This document shows, in pieces, positions 8,554-15,457 of a stretch of DNA of 16,540 nt. The stretch comes from VGWF01 sp964423465 (lineage in GTDB: Bacteria > Verrucomicrobiota > Kiritimatiellia > PWTM01): contig CAYRFK010000099.1 of NCBI GenBank assembly GCA_964423465.1, forward strand, positions 1 through 16,540. Direction: 5' to 3'. The notes under the pieces are model-generated. The model made no database searches and had not been told where the DNA came from. It was given only the letters and a program-made list of their open reading frames with translations. Positions within the stretch are counted from its first letter, which is position 1. The number at the start of each line of letters is the position of its first letter. Position numbers and translations under genes: made by a program.

Positions 8554-8762
8554 AGATCGATTCCCGCGTGTGGCCGCCTGTGGCCGTCTTGCCTTTGGTT
8601 GCCCGTTCTGGCACTTACACGACCACGTGGAGCCGGACTTCTGCGCGGTCAGGGGCCGGCCATCCGCCGCGAAGCCTCGCACATCAAAGGCGGGCCACCG
8701 GACGCTGCCGATGCCCGCGAGGGGCGGTCGCGCGGGATGAACAACAGGAAGGAAGAGCCGCC
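8554..8762. other. Intergenic region before decayed GH32 gene
   Basis: These 209 nt hold no convincing gene. Visible are TGTGGCCG repeated twice with a 10-nt period (8569-8576 and 8579-8586), a perfect 8-nt palindrome CCACGTGG at 8623-8630, and a strong ribosome-binding site at 8746-8757. No promoter with both boxes was recognised. Confidence 0.4.
8746..8757 (+). promoter_or_regulatory. Strong ribosome-binding site before GH32 remnant
   Basis: AGGAAGGAAGAG lies 5 nt before the ATG at 8763. This well-formed purine-rich site marks the original start of the now-disrupted GH32 gene, and shows that the 5' end is preserved although the body is broken. Confidence 0.7.
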
Positions 8763-9819
8763 ATGAACCGTTCACTTGTCGTCCCCGCCATGCTGTTCAT
8801 CGCCGCCTCCCCGGCGCAGCCCTCCGCGGTCGCCGCCGCGCCGGCGCCCTTTGCGGACGCGGTTGCGGTCTGGCATTTCGGCGACCTTGCCTCGGGACTA
8901 CGTCGGGCCGTTCTACAAATCCGACCGAAAGTGGACCGAGGAGATCGAGGACTGCGCCTGCCCCGACTTCTTCCCGCTCGGTGACCGGCACATGCTGCTG
9001 ATGCATACGCACCGGCCGTACGGCCAGTGCCAGTACTACCTCGGCCGCTACGCGAATGAGCGCTTCATGCCCGAGGTCCACGGCCGCATGACCTGGCCGG
9101 GCGGACAGATGTGCGCGCCCGAGACGCTGCTTGACGACAAGGGGCGACGGATCTTCTGGGGTTGGATCACAGAGGCCGGACCCCGGACGAACGGTTGGGC
9201 CTCGGTCGCGAGCCTGCCGCGCGTCCTGTCGCTGGCGAAGGACGGCACGCTGCGGATCGAGCCGGTGCCGGAGTTGGAGGCCCTGCGGTGCGAGCCGTGG
9301 TCGCGCGCCGCGGTCGACGTGCCCGACGGGGGCGAGGTGGTGCTGGAGGGTGTACGCGGAGACTGCCTGGAACTCGATCTCACCTTCGAGCCCGGCTCGG
9401 CGGTGGAATTCGGCCTGAAGATCCGCCGCTCGCCCGACGGCGCGGAGGAGACGGCCGTTGTGTGCGTGCCCGGGAAGCGGACGCTGAAGACCGGGCTGGC
9501 AAAGTCGACGCTCAATCCTTCCATCCGCTACCCGGCCATGTCCGGACAGATCGCGGACGAGAAGGGGCTGCCGGAGTCCGCGCGCTTCACGACGGAGCAG
9601 GTCGCACCCTTCGACCTTGCGCCGGGCGAGCCGCTCCGGCTGCGTGTGTTTCTCGACCGGTCCGTGCTCGAGGTCTTTGCCAACGGCCGCCAGTGCCTTA
9701 CCCAGCGCATCTACCCGACGCGCCCCGACAGCCTCGGCGTGTCGCTCTTCGCCGTCGGCGCCCCCGTCCGCGTCCGCGACGCCAAGGCCTGGCGCATCTC
9801 GCCGGTGAATTCGTATTAA
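8763..9819 (+). pseudogene. Decayed GH32 gene: internal deletion plus frameshift
   Basis: ATG 8763 starts a signal peptide (MNRSLVVPAMLFIAASP...) followed by FADAVAVWHFGDLA, the usual opening of exported PVC GH32 proteins with a LamG-like N-module. Near 8885-8905 similarity jumps to another frame: RDYVGPFYKSDRKWTEEIEDCACPDFFPLG, which is the middle of a GH32 catalytic domain and includes the EDC acid/base motif (Glu codon 8947-8949). The C-terminal beta-sandwich then follows intact (FLDRSVLEVFANGRQCLTQRIYP) to TAA 9817-9819. The original frame ends at 8984. The WNDPNG nucleophile and RDP motifs are absent, so even a ribosomal frameshift would not restore activity. The simplest reading is loss of several hundred to over a thousand bases with a frame change. 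A misassembly is the alternative. The second half is well preserved, suggesting a recent event. Confidence 0.87.
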
Positions 9820-9822
9820 AAA

Positions 9823-9847
9823 GGGGCGGGGGACGAGGGGCGAGGGG
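9823..9847 (+). other. Potential G-quadruplex motif
   Basis: Four runs of 4-5 guanines (9823-9826, 9828-9832, 9837-9840, 9844-9847) are separated by loops of 1, 4 and 3 nt. This fits the canonical four-run pattern. It starts 3 nt after the stop of the GH32 remnant and directly precedes the 27-nt inverted repeat. The fold is predicted from pattern only. Confidence 0.5.
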
Positions 9848-9856
9848 CCGGAAGGG

Positions 9857-9944
9857 CAACACAAAGACGCAAAGGGCGCGAAGAGAGAAGAGCGTATCCA
9901 CGTCCGGCGCCCTCCTCCTTTGCGCTCTTTGCGTCTTTGTGTTG
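9857..9944. repeat. 27-nt imperfect inverted repeat with 34-nt loop
   Basis: The left arm 9857-9883 (beginning CAACACAAAGACGCAAAG) pairs with the right arm 9918-9944, with 25 of 27 positions complementary. The arms contain the motif ACAAAGACGCAAAG, which resembles a short intergenic repeat I have met in many PVC and other environmental genomes. A G-rich tract precedes the left arm and nine C's (9946-9954) follow the right arm, so the stem could extend imperfectly. It lies between the GH32 remnant and the MFS gene. It may act as a terminator or be a REP/MITE-like element. Confidence 0.75.
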
Positions 9945-9969
9945 TCCCCCCCCGTGGTGCAAGAGCGGC

Positions 9970-9998
9970 GTGACTCGCGGGGGGGTTGTGTCTACTCT
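9970..9998 (+). promoter_or_regulatory. Candidate promoter of the MFS gene, leaderless
   Basis: GTGACT (9970-9975) and TACTCT (9993-9998) are separated by 17 nt. The -10 box ends 6 nt before the ATG at 10005, so transcription would start at or next to the start codon. No good Shine-Dalgarno is present (only GCGGG). This supports, but does not prove, a leaderless mRNA. Confidence 0.5.
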
Positions 9999-10004
9999 GC
10001 GGGC

Positions 10005-11339
10005 ATGAAACTGAACCCGTACATCCTGGGCAACACGGTGATTGCGGCGCTGGGGGGGCTGCTGTTCGGGTTCGACACGGCGGTCATCTCCGGCACGACC
10101 GAGGCGCTGACGAAGGTCTTCGCCCTGACGAGCGGCCAGCTCGGCTTCACGGTGTCGAGTGCGCTGATCGGTACGATCCTCGGCGCGTTGATCGCGGGCC
10201 GTCCGGCGGACCGCTTCGGGCGGCGGCCGGTGCTGTTCGCGATCGCGGTCCTCTACTTCGTGTCGGCGGTCGGCAGCGCGTTCCCGTGGGACTGGGCCTC
10301 GTTCCTCTTCTTCCGCTTCATCGGCGGCATCGGGGTGGGGGCGGCCTCGGTCGTCTCGCCGATGTACATCGCCGAGATCTCGCCCGCAGCGGCGCGCGGC
10401 CGGCTCGTTGCGGTGACGCAGTTCAACATCGTGCTCGGCATCCTGCTGGCCTACCTGTCGAACTACATCATTGCCGGGTTCGCCCTCGGCGATACGGAAT
10501 GGCGCTGGATGTTCGGCGTCGAAGCCGTGCCGGCCGCTGCGTTCTTCTTCCTGCTCTTCCTGACGCCCGAGAGCCCGCGGTGGCTCGTCGCGCAGCGGCG
10601 GAGCGGAGACGCCCGCAGGATCATGGAGCGGCTGGCCCCCGGCGCGGGCACGGTCGATGCGGAGTTGGCCGAGATCCAGGCGTCGATCGACGTCGAGCAC
10701 CACTCACTGCGGGAGCCGTTCTTCCAGGCGAAGTACAGGAAGCCGATCCTGCTCGCGGTCGCGATCGCCGCGTTCAACCAGCTCTCGGGCATCAACGCGC
10801 TGATCTACTACACGGCGCACATCTTCAAGATGGGCGGCGCGGGGGAGCAGTCGGCGCTGCTGCAGTCGGTGATCATCGGCCTTGTGAACCTCGGTTTCAC
10901 GATGGCGGCGCTGACGGTCATCGACCGTTTCGGACGCCGCAATCTGATGCTCGTCGGCTCGGTCGGCTACATCGTGAGTCTCGGTGCCGTTGCGTATTCG
11001 TTCTACACCGGTACGGGCGGCACGCTGCTGCTCGCAAGCTTCGTCGTCTTCATCGCCGCCCACGCCTTCGGCCAGGGCGCGGTGATCTGGGTGTTCATCA
11101 GCGAGATCTTCCCGAACCGCGTCCGCGCGCGCGGGCAGGCGCTGGGCAGCTTCACGCACTGGATCATGGCCGCGGTGATCTCGTGGACCTTCCCGATGAT
11201 CGCCGCGAAGTCCGGCGGCCACACGTTCGCCTTCTACACGATCTGCTGCGTCGGCCAGCTGATCTGGGTGCTGAAGATGATGCCAGAGACCAAGGGTGTT
11301 TCTCTCGAGCAGATCCAGAAGCGGCTCGGGATCGACTAG
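10005..11339 (+). CDS. MFS sugar porter (SP family), probable hexose/fructose importer
   Basis: The 444-aa protein belongs to the sugar porter family of the major facilitator superfamily (GLUT/XylE/GalP relatives), with 12 predicted inner-membrane helices. Signature motifs are all present: GGLLFGFDTAVISG in helix 1 (17-30), DRFGRRPVL after helix 2 (69-77), PMYIAEISP (119-127), WRWMFGVEAVPA, PESPRWLV (188-195), QLSGINALIYY (from Q259), a second DRFGRRNLML, and PETKG at 427-431 ending the last helix. Length is slightly below XylE (about 490). It most likely brings in a hexose by proton symport or facilitated diffusion; fructose is suggested by the GH32 genes upstream but cannot be read from the sequence. 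ATG 10005 was chosen because helix 1 begins right after it. The upstream reading of the frame to 9162 is a shadow of the GH32 remnant. Confidence 0.94.
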   Translation: MKLNPYILGNTVIAALGGLLFGFDTAVISGTTEALTKVFALTSGQLGFTVSSALIGTILGALIAGRPADRFGRRPVLFAIAVLYFVSAVGSAFPWDWASFLFFRFIGGIGVGAASVVSPMYIAEISPAAARGRLVAVTQFNIVLGILLAYLSNYIIAGFALGDTEWRWMFGVEAVPAAAFFFLLFLTPESPRWLVAQRRSGDARRIMERLAPGAGTVDAELAEIQASIDVEHHSLREPFFQAKYRKPILLAVAIAAFNQLSGINALIYYTAHIFKMGGAGEQSALLQSVIIGLVNLGFTMAALTVIDRFGRRNLMLVGSVGYIVSLGAVAYSFYTGTGGTLLLASFVVFIAAHAFGQGAVIWVFISEIFPNRVRARGQALGSFTHWIMAAVISWTFPMIAAKSGGHTFAFYTICCVGQLIWVLKMMPETKGVSLEQIQKRLGID

Positions 11340-11351
11340 CCCGGCGCCGGG
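11340..11351. terminator. GC palindrome between convergent MFS and vapC genes
   Basis: CCCGGCGCCGGG is a perfect 12-nt palindrome immediately after the MFS stop codon and 58 nt before the vapC stop on the other strand. It could help stop transcription from both sides, but it has almost no loop and no T-tract, so the call is weak. Confidence 0.25.
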
Positions 11352-11409
11352 GCGGACCAGTCCTCGACGGATATCGTGATGCCGATGACACGCGGCGGGA
11401 GGAAGTACC

Positions 11410-11808
11410 TCACGCGCGCGAGTCGGCGACGGCGGCAATTTCCGCGAAGTGACGGTCGCGCTCCAGCAGTGCGGCCCCATGCCGCCGGGCGCAGGCGAAG
11501 ACGAGGATGTCGCCGAGGGGAACCGGACGTCCGTGCTCGCGGCATGCGCGGGCTGTTTCTGCGGCCAGCCGCCAGCAATCGGCATCGAACTCAAGCCACT
11601 GGCACAGGCGCCGCATGCCCTCCAGTCGGGCAAGATCCTTTCGTCCGCGCACCCCACGGTACAACTCGACCCACACGGGATCGCAGAGGGCCGCGCGGCT
11701 GTCCTGCAATGCCTTCGCCACCTCGCCTGTCACTCCGGGGTCCGCGAGATCCCCCCGAAGAACCCGTACCCACACCGAGGTGTCGACCAGCACGAGACCG
11801 TTGCTCAT
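11410..11808 (-). CDS. vapC: VapC-type PIN-domain ribonuclease toxin
   Basis: The 132-aa protein is a complete PIN domain. VapC toxins are magnesium-dependent ribonucleases that cut tRNA or rRNA when their antitoxin is lost. All four expected acidic residues can be placed: D9 in VLVDTSVWVRVL, E48 in DPVWVELYRG, D100 in PLGDILVFACARRHG and D118 in LLERDRHF. Length is normal for the family. The start at 11808 was chosen because it begins directly with the first PIN beta-strand and lies 5 nt after the vapB stop; the frame is open upstream to 12048 but there it is a shadow of vapB. It is transcribed with vapB from a promoter at 12036-12064, and the VapBC complex is expected to repress that promoter. 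Confidence 0.93.
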   Translation of the reverse strand: MSNGLVLVDTSVWVRVLRGDLADPGVTGEVAKALQDSRAALCDPVWVELYRGVRGRKDLARLEGMRRLCQWLEFDADCWRLAAETARACREHGRPVPLGDILVFACARRHGAALLERDRHFAEIAAVADSRA

Positions 11809-11813
11809 CGCGC

Positions 11814-12029
11814 TCACCGGGACCGCTCCGCTTCTCGCATGTCTGCGGCCTCGATCTCGTCGTTTGAATCGACCTTCCAGGTGCCGAACGTGGCGACGAG
11901 CGAGTCGACGGCATGCTGCCGGTTGAACGCCTCCACCGCCTTCAAGACGGCCTCCCGCTTTGTCCGGGCTCCGGTCTGCCGGAGGAGTTCTGAGAGGGTT
12001 TCCTCGGGAATATCGATCGTTGTTTTCAT
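11814..12029 (-). CDS. vapB: VapB-type antitoxin (ribbon-helix-helix-like)
   Basis: The 71-aa protein starts MKTTIDIPEETLSELLRQTG and continues ARTKREAVLKAVEAFNRQ. This is the classic N-terminal DNA-binding strand and two helices of VapB antitoxins that partner PIN toxins. The acidic C-terminal tail (from about residue 50, TWKVDSNDEIEAADMREAERSR) would wrap into and inhibit VapC. Its stop lies 5 nt before the vapC ATG, so the pair is one operon. A perfect inverted repeat at 12059-12073 overlaps its -35 box and is the likely autoregulatory operator. Only 6 nt separate the candidate -10 box from the ATG, and no good Shine-Dalgarno is visible, so translation may be leaderless. Confidence 0.92.
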   Translation of the reverse strand: MKTTIDIPEETLSELLRQTGARTKREAVLKAVEAFNRQHAVDSLVATFGTWKVDSNDEIEAADMREAERSR

Positions 12030-12035
12030 GCTTCC

Positions 12036-12064
12036 ATGGTAGCCTCAATGCGGAAGCCGATCAA
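12036..12064 (-). promoter_or_regulatory. Candidate vapBC promoter, leaderless
   Basis: On the minus strand TTGATC (12064-12059) and TACCAT (12041-12036) are separated by exactly 17 nt. The -10 box ends 6 nt before the vapB ATG at 12029, placing the transcript start at the start codon. The -35 box is the proximal arm of the inverted repeat at 12059-12073. Confidence 0.6.
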
Positions 12065-12073
12065 CAATTGATC
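12059..12073. promoter_or_regulatory. Inverted repeat, probable VapBC operator
   Basis: GATCAA-CAA-TTGATC is a perfect inverted repeat with 6-nt arms and a 3-nt spacer. It is conspicuously AT-rich for this window and overlaps the vapB -35 box. VapB-family antitoxins typically bind such repeats to repress their own operon. It is also 34 nt upstream of the -35 of the divergent HzsA-like gene, so it might influence that gene too. Confidence 0.6.
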
Positions 12074-12106
12074 CGGAATCCAAAAGACGCACATCGGGAA
12101 TCCCCG

Positions 12107-12134
12107 TTGAACCTCGGGGCTGGAATGGTAGTCT
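12107..12134 (+). promoter_or_regulatory. Candidate sigma70-type promoter of the HzsA-like gene
   Basis: TTGAAC (12107-12112) and TAGTCT (12129-12134) are separated by 16 nt. Transcription would start near 12141, giving a leader of about 46 nt before the GTG start. The leader holds the shared 14-mer and a GGGGAG ribosome-binding site at 12175-12180. Confidence 0.55.
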
Positions 12135-12158
12135 CCGTCCGCAGGCCCGCATCGGTCT

Positions 12159-12172
12159 CGCGAAGCGACGGG
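12159..12172 (+). promoter_or_regulatory. Leader motif CGCGAAGCGACGGG (copy 2, HzsA-like leader)
   Basis: This is identical to 3753-3766 in the GH32 leader. It starts 24 nt after the candidate -10 box and ends 2 nt before the ribosome-binding site region, so a bound factor or RNA structure here could affect translation. Function is unknown. Confidence 0.45.
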
Positions 12173-12186
12173 CCGGGGAGTATCGC

Positions 12187-15100
12187 GTGAATCGGAACCG
12201 CTGGCTGGGAGCTGTTGCCGGGGCGATCTGTTCCGCGGCGTCGGGTGCCGTGGCGGAGGGTGCGTGGGATGCGGCCAGGGGGGCGCTGGTCGTGCCGGCC
12301 GACCCCGCGTTCCGCACGCTGCCGCTGACAGTCGAATGCCGCGTGCGGCTGACTTCGTGGGGCGGCTACAACATCCTCGTCGCGAACGAGCCGAAGTCCT
12401 CCGCGACCCACTGGGAGATTTTTACGACGCCGAAGGACGGCCGGCTCCACGCCTACATTCCGGGCCGGGCGCCTGACCACCTCCGCACCGGGACCGTTCT
12501 ATCCACCGGCCGGTGGCACGCCGTCGCGATGGTGCTGGAAGAGAGCCGCGTGCGCCTTTTCGTCGACGGCGCCGAGGCCGGTGTTGTGGCGATCGCGTCC
12601 CGCGGCGGGGCGCCGGCTCCGGGGCCGTTGGCGATCGGCGGCCTCTCGGAGGGCGGCACCGGGTGCGATGGATTCCTCGATGACGTGCGGATCCTGCGCG
12701 GGGCATGGCCGCCCGGGGCCGCGCCCGCGCCGTTGGAGGCTGTCCTCGCCGACTGGCGATTCGAGCCCGGCGCGCCGCTCGCCGACTCGTCGCCGGCCCG
12801 ACGTGTCGCAACGCTGCGGGCGCATATCGTGCACAGTCCGGCGGGCGAGGGCATGGCCGGCGGGATGTCGACCGCGCTCCAACCGCTGCCGCCAGCCGAA
12901 GACGCCATCCCGCTGCGGGCCACGCTGGCGGAGACGGCGCGCCGCATGGGGTTGGCGTCGGTGCATCCGGACGAGGTGCGAGACGAGGTGTTACGTGCGT
13001 GGAGCCGCGAGTTTGACGGGTGGAACCGTCGCGACTACGCGGAAGGCCGCGGCGGCGGTCCTGACCGCGCCAAGCTTGAACGCGAGGTGGTCGACCGACA
13101 CTCGCTCGTCTGGGAATCCGATGGCGGCCCGGCGGGCACGACACTCCGCCGCACTGTCGCCCTGCTCGACCATCTCGAATCCGCCCACGGGGCCGCGCCG
13201 TGGGCCGCAACCCGCGCCGACCTCGATCGGCTTCGTGCCGCCGTCGCGGGAGCACCGGGCGACCGCGGCTTTCATCTCGCCGCCTGTGCGGTGCGTCGGC
13301 AGATTGCCCTGGCGAATCCACGGTTCGACTTCGACGCGCTACTCTGTGCCGCCCGCGGCACGTTCGCCGGCTCGGCGAGGTCCAACCCGGCCAACGCCGA
13401 CATCCAGGGCGGGCATTTCGTGACGCAGTACTTCGGATTCAACGCGCTGCCCGGCGGCGGGCTCTACGTCGTTCGCAACCTGAAGGACCGGCCGGAGGTC
13501 GTCGACGTCCTGGCTGGGGCGATCGTCCAGAACGGCCGGCTCAAGGGACGGCGGCTCGACCGCGGCGCGGTGGCGACGCCGGATCTCGCCCCGGACGGGC
13601 GGTCGATCGTCTTCGCCTGGACCGCCAATCGCGAGCACCGCTGGGCCTACGAGACCAACACGTGCTTCCACCTTTTCCGTGTCAACGCCGACGGGTCCGA
13701 CCTCCGGCAGCTCACCGACGGCGCGTGGAACGATTTCGACCCGTGCTGGCTGCCCGACGGCCGCATCGCGTTCGTGTCCGAGCGGCGCGGCGGCTACATC
13801 CGCTGCTTCGCGGCGTACCTGAAGGTGCGCAACTACACGATGATGTCGATCGCCGCCGACGGGACCGACCTCCGCGCGCTGAGCTACTTCGAGACCGCCG
13901 AGTGGAACCCGACCGTCGACAACGACGGCCGCCTTGCCTTCACGCGCTGGGACTATGTCGATCGCGAGAACTGCCTTGGCACGCGGCACTGGGTCTGCAA
14001 CCCCGACGGCACCAACCCGCGCGCGCCGCACGGCAACTACCCGCATCCCTATCACACGTTTCCGGACCACGAGCCGTGGGCGGTCGAGGGCGGGCGCGAG
14101 ATCGACAGCCGCCGCGGCACGCCGCTGGTCGAGATGGGCATCCGCGCCGTGCCTGGGTCGCCGCTCTTCGCATTCACCGCCGCGCCGCACCACGGCGAGG
14201 TGTTCGGGTCGATCTGCCTGCTCGACCTGCGCGTGCCGGACGACCGCCACATGTCGCAGGTCCGCCGTTTCACGCCGGACGAGCCGTTTCCCGAGACCGA
14301 GATACCGGGGCGGCGGCATTACAAGTACGGGATGCCGTGGGCGCTCGACGAGGACTTCATCCTCTGCAACCGTTGGGAGGATGTGATTCTCGTCGACCGC
14401 TTCGGCAACCAGGAGCTTCTCGTCGCGCTGCGCGAGTTGCCCGGGCCGCAGGACGAGCGACTGCGGCTGGTCGATCCGGTTCCGCTGCGCCCGCGGGCGC
14501 GCCCGGCCGTGATTCCGTCCGCCGTGCGATGTGCGGAACGGCCCGACGCGCCGCCCGCGACGATCGCGGTGATGAACGTCTCCGATTCCGACCTGCCGTT
14601 CCCTCCAGGCGTGAAGCCGAAGTGGCTGCGCGTTGTGCAGGCTGTGCCGAAGACCAACCATGCGATGGGCGATCCGATGATCGGCTACGAGCGCGAGAAC
14701 ACGCCGCGCATCCCGCTCGGCATTGTGCCGGTCGAGGACGACGGCAGCGCACATTTTCAGGCGCCGGTGGCGAAGCAGTTGATCTTCCAGGTGCTGGACG
14801 AACGGTTCATGGCGATCCAGTCGATGCGGTCCGTCGCCTTCGTCCATCCCGGCGAGCAGCTCTCCTGTCTCGGATGCCACGAGGATCCGCACCGCGCCGC
14901 GCCGCCGTCCGCGCCGCCGCTGGCGATGCGCCGGGCGCCGTCCCGGCTCGCGCCCGAGTGCGGACCGGTCGAGCCCGTCAGCTACCACCGGCAGATCCGT
15001 CCGATCTTCGAGCGCACCTGCGTGCCGTGTCACGCGAAGGAGGGGAAAGGCCCGCGCGACATGAGCTACGAGGCGCTGAAGGAGGGCTGGACCTTCTGGT

Positions 15101-15450
15101 TCTCCGGCGCGATGGCGTGGAACATGACGACGGACTACAGCGGCATCCACGGCGGTTCGCGGACGATCCCCGGCCGCTTCGGTGCCCGCGCGTCGCGCAT
15201 CGGGCAGGCGCTGCTGACGCCGCGCCACCTCGCCGCCGTGTCCGAGGATGAGCGGCATCAAGTGATCCTGTGGCTCGACTGCAATTCGAACCGGCTCGGG
15301 GCCTACGAGAACGCGGCGGCCCAGCTCCGTGGCGAGAACGTGTGGCCGTCGCTTGATGTTGACCCGGCGAATGTCACGGGCGTCGAGTCCGGCGCCGCGC
15401 CGCTGCGGGGGCTATTCTGGCATGATCGGGCTGCCGGCCTGCGGGAGTGA
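12187..15450 (+). CDS. Exported LamG-fused HzsA-related dihaem cytochrome c protein
   Basis: The 1087-aa protein starts with GTG, 6 nt after GGGGAG. Its signal peptide ends about AVA at 21-23. Residues about 25-185 form a LamG/concanavalin-like beta-sandwich (LPLTVECRVRLTSW...GRWHAVAMVLEESRVRLFVDG). A mostly helical linker runs to about 400. A TolB/WD40-like propeller spans about 430-775 (DLAPDGRSIVFAW, LFRVNADGSDLRQLTDG, CWLPDGRIAFVSERRGG). A middle domain typical of hydrazine synthase alpha relatives follows at about 785-900 (ATIAVMNVSDSDLPFPPG, IPLGIVPVEDDGSAHFQAPV). Two haem-c sites are visible: CLGCH at 894-898 and CVPCH at 945-949. True HzsA makes hydrazine in anammox bacteria with HzsB and HzsC, neither of which is seen here. 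HzsA-related proteins of other PVC bacteria have no established reaction. LamG suggests polysaccharide contact, so a redox role on glycans is possible but is inference. Confidence 0.93.
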   Translation: MNRNRWLGAVAGAICSAASGAVAEGAWDAARGALVVPADPAFRTLPLTVECRVRLTSWGGYNILVANEPKSSATHWEIFTTPKDGRLHAYIPGRAPDHLRTGTVLSTGRWHAVAMVLEESRVRLFVDGAEAGVVAIASRGGAPAPGPLAIGGLSEGGTGCDGFLDDVRILRGAWPPGAAPAPLEAVLADWRFEPGAPLADSSPARRVATLRAHIVHSPAGEGMAGGMSTALQPLPPAEDAIPLRATLAETARRMGLASVHPDEVRDEVLRAWSREFDGWNRRDYAEGRGGGPDRAKLEREVVDRHSLVWESDGGPAGTTLRRTVALLDHLESAHGAAPWAATRADLDRLRAAVAGAPGDRGFHLAACAVRRQIALANPRFDFDALLCAARGTFAGSARSNPANADIQGGHFVTQYFGFNALPGGGLYVVRNLKDRPEVVDVLAGAIVQNGRLKGRRLDRGAVATPDLAPDGRSIVFAWTANREHRWAYETNTCFHLFRVNADGSDLRQLTDGAWNDFDPCWLPDGRIAFVSERRGGYIRCFAAYLKVRNYTMMSIAADGTDLRALSYFETAEWNPTVDNDGRLAFTRWDYVDRENCLGTRHWVCNPDGTNPRAPHGNYPHPYHTFPDHEPWAVEGGREIDSRRGTPLVEMGIRAVPGSPLFAFTAAPHHGEVFGSICLLDLRVPDDRHMSQVRRFTPDEPFPETEIPGRRHYKYGMPWALDEDFILCNRWEDVILVDRFGNQELLVALRELPGPQDERLRLVDPVPLRPRARPAVIPSAVRCAERPDAPPATIAVMNVSDSDLPFPPGVKPKWLRVVQAVPKTNHAMGDPMIGYERENTPRIPLGIVPVEDDGSAHFQAPVAKQLIFQVLDERFMAIQSMRSVAFVHPGEQLSCLGCHEDPHRAAPPSAPPLAMRRAPSRLAPECGPVEPVSYHRQIRPIFERTCVPCHAKEGKGPRDMSYEALKEGWTFWFSGAMAWNMTTDYSGIHGGSRTIPGRFGARASRIGQALLTPRHLAAVSEDERHQVILWLDCNSNRLGAYENAAAQLRGENVWPSLDVDPANVTGVESGAAPLRGLFWHDRAAGLRE

Positions 15451-15457
15451 TCGGCGG

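Noticed and set aside
5971..8775. 934-codon open frame on the minus strand opposite the beta-helix gene
   Set aside because: It has the same low-complexity Arg/Val/Ala composition and no recognisable motif; the plus-strand protein has a signal peptide and two beta-helix signatures.
8763..9819. Programmed frameshift in the second GH32 gene
   Set aside because: No slippery run followed by a structure was seen at the junction, and the nucleophile motif would still be missing after any frame change.
9162..10004. N-terminal extension of the MFS frame
   Set aside because: It is Arg-rich out-of-frame sequence across the GH32 remnant and the inverted repeat; helix 1 starts right after ATG 10005.
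13339..15261. 640-codon minus-strand frame opposite the HzsA-like gene
   Set aside because: It overlaps the propeller and haem-binding coding sequence and shows no motif; it is a GC-driven shadow.
12187..15450. Genuine hydrazine synthase / anammox locus
   Set aside because: No HzsB or HzsC partner or other nitrogen-cycle gene is nearby, and LamG-containing HzsA relatives are known from non-anammox bacteria.
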